A model generated the notes under the pieces. The model saw nothing but the letters and a program-made list of their open reading frames with translations. It did not search any database and was not told where the DNA came from. A DNA stretch of 14,383 bases from Syntrophomonadaceae bacterium (GTDB taxonomy: Bacteria; Bacillota_D; Dethiobacteria; DTU022), in assembly GCA_003551865.1 (NCBI GenBank), contig PUNU01000050.1:1-14383 (forward strand). The letters are read 5' to 3'. Position 1 is the stretch's first letter. Every line of letters starts with the position of its first letter. The position numbers and the translations under genes are program-made. This document shows positions 1 to 7,519 of the stretch, one piece after another.

Positions 1-1
1 A

Positions 2-283
2 AATGTGCGTACCGCCTTCCAGGACGGTGAGGCGCGAGGCGTAATAATTCTGGCCGCGTCCGGAAACAACCTTGAAGTGTTCGAATATACTCCCCTGCAG
101 GTCAAGCAGGCCGTAGCCGGCTACGGCAAAGCCGAGAAAGTGCAGGTGCAAAATATGGTGCCGATGCTTTTAAAGCTGTCCCACAAACCCGCCGCAGACG
201 ACGAGGCCGATGCCATGGCCGTCGCCCTCTGCCACCTGCAGAACCGGCGCTGGCAGGAAGCGGTTAAGGGAGGGCGGACTTAA
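2..283 (+). CDS. ruvC: RuvC Holliday-junction resolvase, C-terminal part (5' truncated by window edge)
   Basis: This is the 3' portion of the crossover-junction endodeoxyribonuclease RuvC, which nicks Holliday junctions symmetrically, working with RuvAB. The frame is open to the window edge (reading N-V-R-T-A-F from position 2), so the true start lies upstream and the GTG at 5 is an internal Val codon. The family segments ARGV, EYTPLQVKQAV.GYG.AEK.QVQ and the C-terminal DEAD.MAVALCH are all present. The two aspartates of that last motif (D66 and D69 counted from position 5) correspond to the last two catalytic metal ligands, E. coli D138 and D141; the first two acidic ligands are outside the window. 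The stop TAA (281-283) directly abuts the ruvA start, indicating translational coupling, with the ruvA SD lying inside the ruvC 3' end. Identification is secure; completeness cannot be judged. Confidence 0.95.
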   Translation, partial: NVRTAFQDGEARGVIILAASGNNLEVFEYTPLQVKQAVAGYGKAEKVQVQNMVPMLLKLSHKPAADDEADAMAVALCHLQNRRWQEAVKGGRT

Positions 284-901
284 GTGATCGATTATTTAAA
301 AGGCCGCCTCGCTGCGGCAGGCCCGGGCAAAGCGGTTATTGAAGTGGGCGGAGTGGGTGTGGCCTTGGAAACGCCCCCCGGGCGGGAAGACCTCCGGCCC
401 CTGATCGGGGAAGAGATGATATTTTATACCCGTCTGCTGGTCAGGGAAGAAGAAGTATTTCTTTACGGTTTCCGGGCCATGGAAGAACGTAAGCTGTTTA
501 ACCTTGTCCTCGGGGTCAGCGGGTTCGGCCCGCGTCTGGCCCTTTCCCTGCTCGGCATCTTTAACGTCTCCCAGTTTTATGTCGCCGTTTTGGAGGAAAA
601 CATTCCACAGCTCTGCCGCACTCCCGGTGTGGGCCGCAAGGCTGCCCAGCGCCTGGTCCTGGAATTAAAAGAAAAACTGCCGAAGGCGCTCTCCGCCGAA
701 GATCTGGCCGCAGGTCCCGCCATACAGGCGGAATCGTCGCTGCTGGAAGACATTACCGAAGCGCTGTGTGCCCTTGGTTATTCCCGCGGTGAAGCATCAT
801 CGGCGGCCGCCAGGGCGGCCGAGCAGAAAGAAGAACTTTCACGCGAGGAGCTGTTGAAGCTCGCTTTAAAAGATATGGCCGGCAGTCAGGCCGGCCGGTA
901 A
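284..901 (+). CDS. ruvA: RuvA, Holliday-junction-binding subunit of the RuvAB branch migrase
   Basis: RuvA tetramers bind four-way junctions and load the RuvB motor. The 205-residue product has the normal family length. Residues ~1-64 fit the N-terminal OB-fold domain (MIDYLKGRL...GVGVALETP). Two helix-hairpin-helix segments follow: GVSGFGPRLA at 77-86 and TPGVGRKAAQ at 113-122. A flexible linker (~135-150) precedes the C-terminal RuvB-contacting domain (~152-200, ITEALCALGYSRGEA). The GTG start at 284 follows the ruvC stop with no gap and has a GGGAGG-type SD within the end of ruvC. It is followed by a 103-bp spacer before ruvB, in which no gene or clear regulatory structure is visible. All three ruv genes in a row strongly support the call. 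Confidence 0.97.
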   Translation: MIDYLKGRLAAAGPGKAVIEVGGVGVALETPPGREDLRPLIGEEMIFYTRLLVREEEVFLYGFRAMEERKLFNLVLGVSGFGPRLALSLLGIFNVSQFYVAVLEENIPQLCRTPGVGRKAAQRLVLELKEKLPKALSAEDLAAGPAIQAESSLLEDITEALCALGYSRGEASSAAARAAEQKEELSREELLKLALKDMAGSQAGR

Positions 902-1004
902 AGTCCCTGTTTAACCGTTCCGGGGTACCTGATAATTTGCAGCCGCGGAAAAGAATTGATCGAGAACCTAAGGAGACAGCTCAATCGGAAGAAAGGAGAG
1001 CCCG

Positions 1005-2027
1005 ATGGAAGAACGGATTGTATCCGCACAGCGCCAGTCGGAAGACGACCCCCAGATGGAGGCCGGCCTCAGGCCGCGTTCCCTGCAGGAGTATGTCGGC
1101 CAGGAACAGATCAAGAATAAGCTTTCCATCTATATAAAAGCGGCCCTGGAAAGAAATGAGCCCCTGGACCATGTTTTGCTCTACGGTCCCCCGGGCCTGG
1201 GCAAAACGACCCTTGCCCATATCATTGCCTGGGAGCTGGGTGTAAACATCAGGGTCACTGCCGGGCCGGCCATCGAGAGGCCCGGCGACCTGGCGGCTAT
1301 ATTGACCAACCTCGGGCACGGTGACGTGCTTTTTGTCGATGAGATTCACCGGCTCAGCCGCTCGGTCGAAGAAATCCTTTACCCGGCGATGGAGGACAAT
1401 GCCCTTGATATCATCATCGGCAAAGGCCCGGGAGCACGCTCACTGCGCCTGGATTTGCCCCCGTTTACCCTGATCGGCGCCACGGTCAGGGCCGGCCTGC
1501 TGACATCGCCCCTGCGCGACCGCTTCGGAGTGGTCGATCGGCTCGATTTTTATGCGCCGGCCGAACTGGAACGGATCATTTCCCGCTCGGCGAGCATCCT
1601 AAACGTCGAGGTCGAAGAAGAAGGGGCGGCCATTATTGCCCGGGCCTCGCGCGGCACCCCGCGCGTGGCCAACCGCCTGCTCAAAAGGGTGCGCGATTAC
1701 GCCCAGGTCAAGGCGGACAACGTGATCACCGCCGCAGTGGCCGAAGATGCCTTAAAAATGCTGCAGCTCGACCACAAGGGGCTTGATGAGATCGACCGCC
1801 GCCTGCTCACCGCCCTCGTTGAAAAATTTGCAGGCGGGCCTGTGGGCCTTGATACCCTGGCCGCCTGTATCAGCGAAGAGCCGGAAACCCTGGAAGACAT
1901 TTACGAGCCGTACCTGATGCAGCTGGGCCTGCTTAAAAGAACCGCCCGCGGCCGCATGGTAACCGGCGAAGTATATACTTACCTGGGCTTAAAGCCCAAA
2001 GAAGATCCCCAGCAGAGGCTGTGGTAA
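1005..2027 (+). CDS. ruvB: RuvB, AAA+ ATP-dependent branch-migration motor
   Basis: RuvB hexamers pump DNA through the RuvA-bound Holliday junction. The 340-residue product is the usual length. It shows the RuvB N-terminus ([14 protein letters not shown], ~22-35), Walker [10 protein letters not shown] (61-69), Walker B with DEIH (112-115), the sensor segment [20 protein letters not shown] (~157-176), and a C-terminal winged-helix domain beginning near [13 protein letters not shown] and ending YTYLGLKP. The ATG at 1005 has a good AAGGAG SD just upstream (993-1000). The gene ends with tandem in-frame TAA stops (2025-2030). It is in the same orientation as ruvA and very likely co-transcribed. 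The following 115 bp before DUF2905 hold no recognisable gene; a short AT palindrome near 2097-2109 is the only symmetry seen there. Confidence 0.97.
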   Translation: MEERIVSAQRQSEDDPQMEAGLRPRSLQEYVGQEQIKNKLSIYIKAALERNEPLDHVLLYGPPGLGKTTLAHIIAWELGVNIRVTAGPAIERPGDLAAILTNLGHGDVLFVDEIHRLSRSVEEILYPAMEDNALDIIIGKGPGARSLRLDLPPFTLIGATVRAGLLTSPLRDRFGVVDRLDFYAPAELERIISRSASILNVEVEEEGAAIIARASRGTPRVANRLLKRVRDYAQVKADNVITAAVAEDALKMLQLDHKGLDEIDRRLLTALVEKFAGGPVGLDTLAACISEEPETLEDIYEPYLMQLGLLKRTARGRMVTGEVYTYLGLKPKEDPQQRLW

Positions 2028-2142
2028 TAAGCCGAGGCCAAGGACGGCAAATATGGCTGACTACAGCCGGGGTGAAGGGTAAAACCGACCATGCAAAATT
2101 AAATTTTAGCGAAAACACGACCTTACGGCGGAGGTGTAAGTT

Positions 2143-2361
2143 ATGCCCACCCTGGAGACACTGGGCAGGATGCTCTTAATCGGCGGCGGCATTATTGCCG
2201 CGGCGGGACTGCTCCTGCTGCTCTTCAACCGCCTCGGCCTGGGACGCCTGCCCGGCGATATATTAATCCAGAGAGATAATATTACTTTCTACTTCCCCCT
2301 GGCCACGATGATCCTGCTCAGCATTATATTGACATTGATTATAAATCTTTTGAGGCGATAA
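2143..2361 (+). CDS. DUF2905 small integral membrane protein
   Basis: A 72-residue, very hydrophobic protein with two predicted membrane segments (about residues 9-27 and 48-69), separated by a short loop with the family signature GLGRLPGDI and RDNITFYFPL. This matches DUF2905, a small family of unknown function that often sits beside ruvB and queA in Clostridia; the neighbours here fit that pattern. The ATG at 2143 has a strong SD, CGGAGGTG, around 2128-2135. The stop is only 5 bp before the queA ATG, so the two are probably translated from one message. No biochemical role is known and none is inferred from context beyond membrane location. Confidence 0.9.
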   Translation: MPTLETLGRMLLIGGGIIAAAGLLLLLFNRLGLGRLPGDILIQRDNITFYFPLATMILLSIILTLIINLLRR

Positions 2362-2366
2362 AGAGC

Positions 2367-3446
2367 ATGACCCAACCCGGCCCGGAGAGGTTTGCCAAAA
2401 ACAATAAGGCGCAGGAAAAGTGCAGCCTGAGCGATTATGATTATTACCTGCCGGAAGAGCTGATTGCCCAGCGTCCCCTAAAGCGGAGGGACAAGTCGCG
2501 GATGCTGGTCCTTGACCGGCGGGACGGCAAGCGAACGCATACCACTTTTGACCGGCTGCCCCGCTACCTTAAGGCGGGCGACCTGCTGGTCTTAAACAAC
2601 ACCAGGGTCATACCGGTTCGCCTGAACGGCAGAATTGCCGGTAGAAGCGGCGAAGCGGAAATCCTCCTCCTGCACAGGACAGAAGATGAAAAGTGGATGG
2701 CCATGGTCAAGCCGGGACGCAAGTTAAAACCCGGCGCGAAAGTAATAATCGAGCGGGACATCGCGGTCTTTATTGAAGATTACGGCCCGGAAGGCCTGCG
2801 CAAAGTCAGCATCTCCGCTCCCGGGACGATCGAAGATGTGCTCCAGCGCGCAGGAAGAGTTCCGCTGCCCCCCTATATTAAGGCGGAGCTTGAAGATTCC
2901 CGGCAGTACCAGACCATCTATGCCGAAGAAAACGGCTCGGCGGCCGCGCCGACAGCGGGCTTTCATTTTACCCGGGCGGTTTTTGCCGCCCTGGAAGAGA
3001 AAGGTGTCCGGACGGCTTTTATCACCCTGCATATCGGCCCGGGGACCTTCCAGCCGGTTAAAACGGCGGATATCCGGGACCACAGCATGCACTACGAGTA
3101 TTACAGCCTGAGTGAAGATACCGCCCGCCTGCTCAATACAGCCCGGAAAGAAGGCAGGCGCATCATAGCGGTGGGCACCACGGTCTGCCGGGTGCTGGAG
3201 ACCGTGGTTAACCGGGACGGCTCCTTTAACAGCCGGGAAGAAGGATGGACCGGTCTGTATATCTATCCCGGCTTCGAGTTCCGGGCCATTGACGGCCTGA
3301 TCACGAATTTTCATCTGCCCCACTCGACCCTTTTAATGCTGGTCTGCGCATTTGCCGGCTACGAAGAAACCATGGCCGCCTACCGGGAGGCGGTTGAGAA
3401 AAGATACCGCTTTTACAGCTTTGGCGACTGCATGCTGATTGTTTAG
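2367..3446 (+). CDS. queA: QueA, S-adenosylmethionine:tRNA ribosyltransferase-isomerase
   Basis: QueA transfers and isomerises the ribose of S-adenosylmethionine onto preQ1 in tRNA, giving epoxyqueuosine, the step after Tgt in queuosine synthesis. The 359-residue product shows the family N-terminal motif LSDYDYYLPEELIAQ (about 21-35), LLVLNNTRVIPVRL, the APTAGFHFT segment, HIGPGTFQPV, and the C-terminus ITNFHLPHSTLLMLV...YRFYSFGDCMLI. Homologues usually begin directly at the KLSDFDY-like motif, so about 20 N-terminal residues here are extra. The ATG at 2367 is the only conventional upstream start close to the DUF2905 stop, with a GAGG about 11 nt upstream; a CTG at ~2427 is possible but unlikely. 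The partner gene tgt follows, confirming the pathway. A G/C-rich hairpin lies directly after the stop, without an adjoining T run. Confidence 0.96.
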   Translation: MTQPGPERFAKNNKAQEKCSLSDYDYYLPEELIAQRPLKRRDKSRMLVLDRRDGKRTHTTFDRLPRYLKAGDLLVLNNTRVIPVRLNGRIAGRSGEAEILLLHRTEDEKWMAMVKPGRKLKPGAKVIIERDIAVFIEDYGPEGLRKVSISAPGTIEDVLQRAGRVPLPPYIKAELEDSRQYQTIYAEENGSAAAPTAGFHFTRAVFAALEEKGVRTAFITLHIGPGTFQPVKTADIRDHSMHYEYYSLSEDTARLLNTARKEGRRIIAVGTTVCRVLETVVNRDGSFNSREEGWTGLYIYPGFEFRAIDGLITNFHLPHSTLLMLVCAFAGYEETMAAYREAVEKRYRFYSFGDCMLIV

Positions 3447-3547
3447 GGCCGGCAGTTTGCTTTGCCGCCGGTCCGCCGCACAGCCGAAACAAGTCTTTTT
3501 TAAGCGGAGAATAATTGACAGAGGGTTACGCTTAAGATAAGCTATAG

Positions 3548-4690
<1,143 letters not shown>

Positions 4691-4692
4691 CA

Positions 4693-4968
4693 ATGGAAGG
4701 TTTAGGAGCTTTTATTCCCCTCATTCTACTGTTTGTAGTTTTTTACTTTTTGCTGATCCGTCCCCAGCAGAAACAGCAGAAAAAGCGCAAAGAAATGATT
4801 GAAAACCTGAGCAAGGGAGACCGGGTTGTCACCATCGGCGGCATGCACGGCATCATTAAAGAAATTGATGAAGAAAGCATATCCCTGAGGGTCGCCGATA
4901 ATTTGAACTTAAAATTTTCCCGATCTGCTGTCGACAGGGTGATCAACGACGAAGAACAGCAGGCTTAA
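4693..4968 (+). CDS. yajC: YajC, Sec translocase accessory membrane protein
   Basis: A 91-residue protein with one N-terminal transmembrane helix (about residues 5-23, IPLILLFVVFYFLLIRPQ), the conserved RPQQKQQKKRKEM basic stretch and the LSKGDRVVTIGGMHGIIKEI core typical of YajC. YajC associates with SecDF-YidC in protein export; its exact contribution is modest and incompletely defined. The SD GGAGGTGA (4677-4684) lies within the end of tgt, and the ATG is 2 bp after the tgt stop. In related Clostridia yajC is commonly followed by secD and secF. Here it is instead followed by a repeat element and a strong terminator, so it is the last gene of this cluster in the window. Confidence 0.95.
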   Translation: MEGLGAFIPLILLFVVFYFLLIRPQQKQQKKRKEMIENLSKGDRVVTIGGMHGIIKEIDEESISLRVADNLNLKFSRSAVDRVINDEEQQA

Positions 4969-4978
4969 AAAGCTAAGA

Positions 4979-5203
4979 GTCTAGTGCCCTGCCAACATAA
5001 TATGAGCGTAATTTTACAGTTATTACAACTTCAGTCTTCCTGGGGGCCGGGCCGAGACCTGCAGACCTGGGTGTCAAATGTCGAGGCTGCCCGGGGAAGC
5101 CCGCAGACGAACCGTGGCAATTCCAGGCGAGCAATCCGTGAGCGCCGGCTTGCCACAGCTGTGAATTAAAAACGGAACAAACTTAATTGACAGGGCACCA
5201 GAC
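4979..5203 (+). repeat. MITE-like intergenic repeat, copy 1 (complete, with terminal inverted repeats)
   Basis: The outer ends form a 17-bp inverted repeat with 15 identities: GTCTAGTGCCCTGCCAA (4979-4995) against TTGACAGGGCACCAGAC (5187-5203). Further in, the left arm TTACAGTTATTACAA (5013-5027) resembles the reverse complement of the right arm of copy 2 (ATTGCAAT-type segment near 7405-7420), implying longer ancestral arms. The interior 5029-5196 is repeated at 7284-7450 with only scattered substitutions. Internal pairings include CCGGGC (5047-5052) with GCCCGG (5089-5094), CTTCC with GGAAG, and GTGGCAA (5114-5120) with TTGCCAC (5150-5156). No protein is credible here. Structure, size and lack of coding suggest a non-autonomous miniature element; no clear target-site duplication was found. 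Confidence 0.75.
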
Positions 5204-5247
5204 ACTCCTTTTGGGCACCGGGATGGTGTGGAAAGGAGTGTTTTTTT
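5203..5247 (+). terminator. Strong intrinsic (rho-independent) terminator upstream of rarA
   Basis: A perfect 9-bp stem CACTCCTTT (5203-5211) / AAAGGAGTG (5232-5240) is followed immediately by seven T (5241-5247). The loop contains a nested mini-stem, CACC (5216-5219) with GGTG (5225-5228). It abuts the right end of repeat copy 1 and lies ~22 nt before the proposed rarA start. It should end transcription arriving from the queA-tgt-yajC cluster, unless it acts as an attenuator for rarA. Confidence 0.85.
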
Positions 5248-5268
5248 AAATTGCCTGGAAGTTGGTGA

Positions 5269-6627
5269 GTGATTAGGTTGGATCTGATCGCTGTGTCCCT
5301 GGAAAAGAAAATAAAAGAGGAAGGACCCCTGGCCCGTCGGATGTGCCCGGAAAGCCTGGACCAGTTTGTCGGGCAGGAGCAGATTTTGGGCAAAGACAAG
5401 CCCCTGCGCGCAATCATCGAGGCCGACAGGCTTGTCTCCCTGGTCTTTTACGGCCCTCCGGGGACGGGTAAGACAACCCTGGCCCGGATTATTGCTTCCG
5501 TCAGCAGGGCCGAATTTGTCCAGCTCAATGCCGTGGCATCCGGGGTCAAAGACGTACGGGAAGTGATAGACCGGGCCCGTGAGAACTGGTCTCTACACAG
5601 CCGGCGGACAATCCTGTTCATCGACGAGATCCACCGGTTCAACAAGGCCCAGCAGGATGTCCTGCTCTCTGCAGTCGAGCAGGGAACCGTTATTTTTATC
5701 GGAGCAACCACCGAAAACCCTTTTTTCTACCTAACCGGGCCCCTGCTTTCCAGGACCCGCCTTTTTGTGTTTGAACCGCTGGAGGGCGAAGATATCGTCC
5801 GCCTGCTTCGCCGGGCTATAAAAGACGAAGAAAAAGGCCTGGGCAGACTTCGATTAAGCATTTCAAACGAAGCCCTCCATTACCTGGCCGACAAGGCGAA
5901 CGGAGATGCCCGGGTGGCGCTCAACGCCCTGGAAATGGCCGTTTTGGCCGGAGTCAAAGATGACGGCACAGCTGCTGTTACGGTTGAGGCCGCCGCCGAA
6001 GCGATGCAAAAGCGGCTTTTGAGCTACGACCGGGAAGGAGACAGCCATTATGATATGGCTTCCGCCCTGATCAAGTCGATCCGAGGCTCCGATCCCGATG
6101 CCGCCCTTTACTGGATTGCCCGGATGATCAAGGGCGGCGAAGATCCCCTGTTTATCGCCCGCCGCCTGATTATCAGCGCTTCTGAAGACATCGGCAATGC
6201 CGACCCGCAGGCCCTGCCGCTTGCCGTGTCCGCCGCCCAGGCGGTCCAGATGATCGGTTTGCCCGAGGGCAAAATTCCCCTGGCCCAGGCCGCCGCCTAC
6301 CTGGCCGGGGCGCCAAAGAGCAACGCCGCCTACCTGGCCGTCAATGAGGCCCTCGAGCTGGTCGAAGATGAGGAAAACCGGCCGGTGCCCGCACATTTAA
6401 AAGACAGCAGTTACCGGGGAGCGGAACGTCTCGGGCACGGCAGGGGTTACCGCTATCCCCATGATTATCCCGGTCACTATGTCGTGCAGGATTACCTGCC
6501 CGCCGGGTTGGCCGGCAAAAAGTTTTACCGCCCCACGGAACAGGGCAAAGAAAAGCAAATCAAAGATTATTTGCAGAAAATCGCGGAAGAGAAGCGGAAA
6601 AATAAAAATGATCCCACAAATAAATGA
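5269..6627 (+). CDS. rarA: RarA/MgsA, replication-associated AAA+ ATPase
   Basis: RarA (MgsA in E. coli, WRNIP1 relative) is an AAA+ ATPase of the clamp-loader clade acting at stalled forks. Visible in the 452-residue product are [20 protein letters not shown] (21-40), Walker [10 protein letters not shown] (62-70), Walker [11 protein letters not shown] (115-124), sensor [12 protein letters not shown] (~142-153), and the arginine-finger region [13 protein letters not shown]. The C-terminal tetramerisation region contains [46 protein letters not shown] and [12 protein letters not shown]. The GTG at 5269 has only a weak GGTGA upstream; TTG 5278 or GTG 5293 are alternatives, and an in-frame stop excludes starts further upstream. 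No promoter is evident between the terminator and the gene. The rarA-yigZ pair is bracketed by the two direct repeat copies. Confidence 0.95.
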   Translation: MIRLDLIAVSLEKKIKEEGPLARRMCPESLDQFVGQEQILGKDKPLRAIIEADRLVSLVFYGPPGTGKTTLARIIASVSRAEFVQLNAVASGVKDVREVIDRARENWSLHSRRTILFIDEIHRFNKAQQDVLLSAVEQGTVIFIGATTENPFFYLTGPLLSRTRLFVFEPLEGEDIVRLLRRAIKDEEKGLGRLRLSISNEALHYLADKANGDARVALNALEMAVLAGVKDDGTAAVTVEAAAEAMQKRLLSYDREGDSHYDMASALIKSIRGSDPDAALYWIARMIKGGEDPLFIARRLIISASEDIGNADPQALPLAVSAAQAVQMIGLPEGKIPLAQAAAYLAGAPKSNAAYLAVNEALELVEDEENRPVPAHLKDSSYRGAERLGHGRGYRYPHDYPGHYVVQDYLPAGLAGKKFYRPTEQGKEKQIKDYLQKIAEEKRKNKNDPTNK

Positions 6628-6639
6628 GAGAGTGAGAAA

Positions 6640-7254
6640 ATGCCTCCCGACCCCTCTTACCTGACCCCGGTGCGCATGATCCGCTGCCGCTTCACGGTGC
6701 AGGGCTCCCGGTTCATCGCCACCCTGGCTCCCGCCCGCAGTGAGACTGAAGCCCTTAAAACGGTGGAAAACACCACGGCGGAGTTTCCCGACGCCACTCA
6801 TCACACCTATGCCTGCCGGATTGGAAGCGGTGAATCCATCATAGAGCGCGCCTTTGACGACCGTGAACCGGCGGGCAGTGCCGGCGCGCCGATGCTGCAA
6901 ATCCTGCAGGGTAAAAATATCTCAGACGCCGTCGTGGTGGCGACCCGCTACTTCGGCGGCACCAGGTTGGGTTTAGGCGGCCTGGCCAGGGCTTACCGCG
7001 ACTGCGCCCGCCTTGCCGTCGAAAAAGCCGGGTTGAAACTCAGCGAACCCATGGATAATTTTCTCTTGAAACTGGATTACGAGGACCTGGGAGCGGTGAA
7101 CCGGGTGCTGGAGAGCCGGGGAGCAGAGATCAAAGAAGCCGGCTACCGGGAAACCGTTTCGCTTAAGGTGGCGATACCCCGCAGGCTGGGAGAGGTTCTG
7201 ATCAGGGAACTCACCTCGGCCTGCCGCGGCCGGGGCAGCTGGGAAAAACTTTGA
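6640..7254 (+). CDS. yigZ: YigZ/IMPACT (UPF0029) family protein
   Basis: The 204-residue product matches the YigZ/YvyE branch of the IMPACT family. The N-terminal domain has the family features SRFIATL (near residue 23), THHTYACRIG, FDDREPAGSAGAPML and VVVATRYFGGTRLGLGGLARAY. The C-terminal ferredoxin-like domain (~140-200) holds LLKLDYEDLGAVNRVLE. IMPACT relatives in eukaryotes modulate Gcn2, but the bacterial function is not established. The start ATG at 6640 is 12 bp after the rarA stop with only a weak GAGAGTGAG upstream, so translation may depend partly on coupling with rarA. It is followed by ~30 bp of non-coding DNA and then repeat copy 2. Confidence 0.9.
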   Translation: MPPDPSYLTPVRMIRCRFTVQGSRFIATLAPARSETEALKTVENTTAEFPDATHHTYACRIGSGESIIERAFDDREPAGSAGAPMLQILQGKNISDAVVVATRYFGGTRLGLGGLARAYRDCARLAVEKAGLKLSEPMDNFLLKLDYEDLGAVNRVLESRGAEIKEAGYRETVSLKVAIPRRLGEVLIRELTSACRGRGSWEKL

Positions 7255-7283
7255 AACTGCCTTATAAATGCTCTTGTTGCCCT

Positions 7284-7450
7284 CTTCAGTTTTCCTGAGG
7301 GCCGGGCCGAGACCTGCAGACCTGGGTGTCAAATGTCGAGGTTGCCCGGGGAAGCCCAAAGACGAGCCGTGACAATTCCAGGCGAGAGATCCGTGAGCGC
7401 CGGCTTGCAATAACTGCAAATAAAAACAGAACAAACTTAATTGACAGGGC
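7284..7450 (+). repeat. MITE-like intergenic repeat, copy 2 (left end degraded)
   Basis: This 167-bp stretch aligns with 5029-5196 from CTTCAGT through the shared segment AAACTTAATTGACAGGGC, in the same orientation, with substitutions scattered and about one net indel. The core GCCGGGCCGAGACCTGCAGA is identical in both. The CCGGGC/GCCCGG stem is conserved, and the outer CTTCC/GGAAG stem is kept through a C-to-T change giving a wobble pair. The 7-bp GTGGCAA/TTGCCAC stem of copy 1 is not preserved. The right end (TTGACAGGGC) matches copy 1, but the left terminal repeat is not recognisable; 7256-7283 may be its eroded remnant. It ends 11 bp before the alaS -35 box. Confidence 0.75.
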
Positions 7451-7461
7451 TCCTGCTTTTA

Positions 7462-7491
7462 TTGACATGCCTTCTTCAAAACAGATATAAT
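7462..7491 (+). promoter_or_regulatory. Sigma-A-type promoter for the alaS operon
   Basis: TTGACA (7462-7467) and TATAAT (7486-7491) are both perfect consensus with an 18-bp spacer. Transcription would start near 7498, giving a leader of only ~20 nt before the alaS ATG with the SD GGGAGGG in it. The leader is far too short for a T-box, so alaS is apparently not tRNA-Ala riboswitch-controlled from this promoter. Confidence 0.85.
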
Positions 7492-7519
7492 TGCCTTAAC
7501 CCAGACGGGAGGGTAAACA

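Noticed and set aside
937..1137. 66-residue open frame overlapping the ruvA-ruvB gap and the ruvB start
   Set aside because: TTG start without its own SD, out of frame with ruvB, overlaps secure ruvB coding sequence and shows no recognisable motif.
2724..3323. Long antisense frame over queA (and similar antisense frames over rarA, alaS and mltG)
   Set aside because: All are opposite strongly conserved coding genes, lack SDs and have the composition expected of reverse-frame shadows in GC-rich DNA.
3447..3473. GGCCGGC/GCCGGTC hairpin just after queA as a terminator
   Set aside because: The T run (near 3495) is about 20 nt beyond the stem, so it does not meet the form of an intrinsic terminator.
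4984..5169. 61-residue open frame between yajC and rarA
   Set aside because: It lies wholly inside the repeat; copy 2 carries an indel and substitutions not sparing codons, and no protein-like composition is evident.
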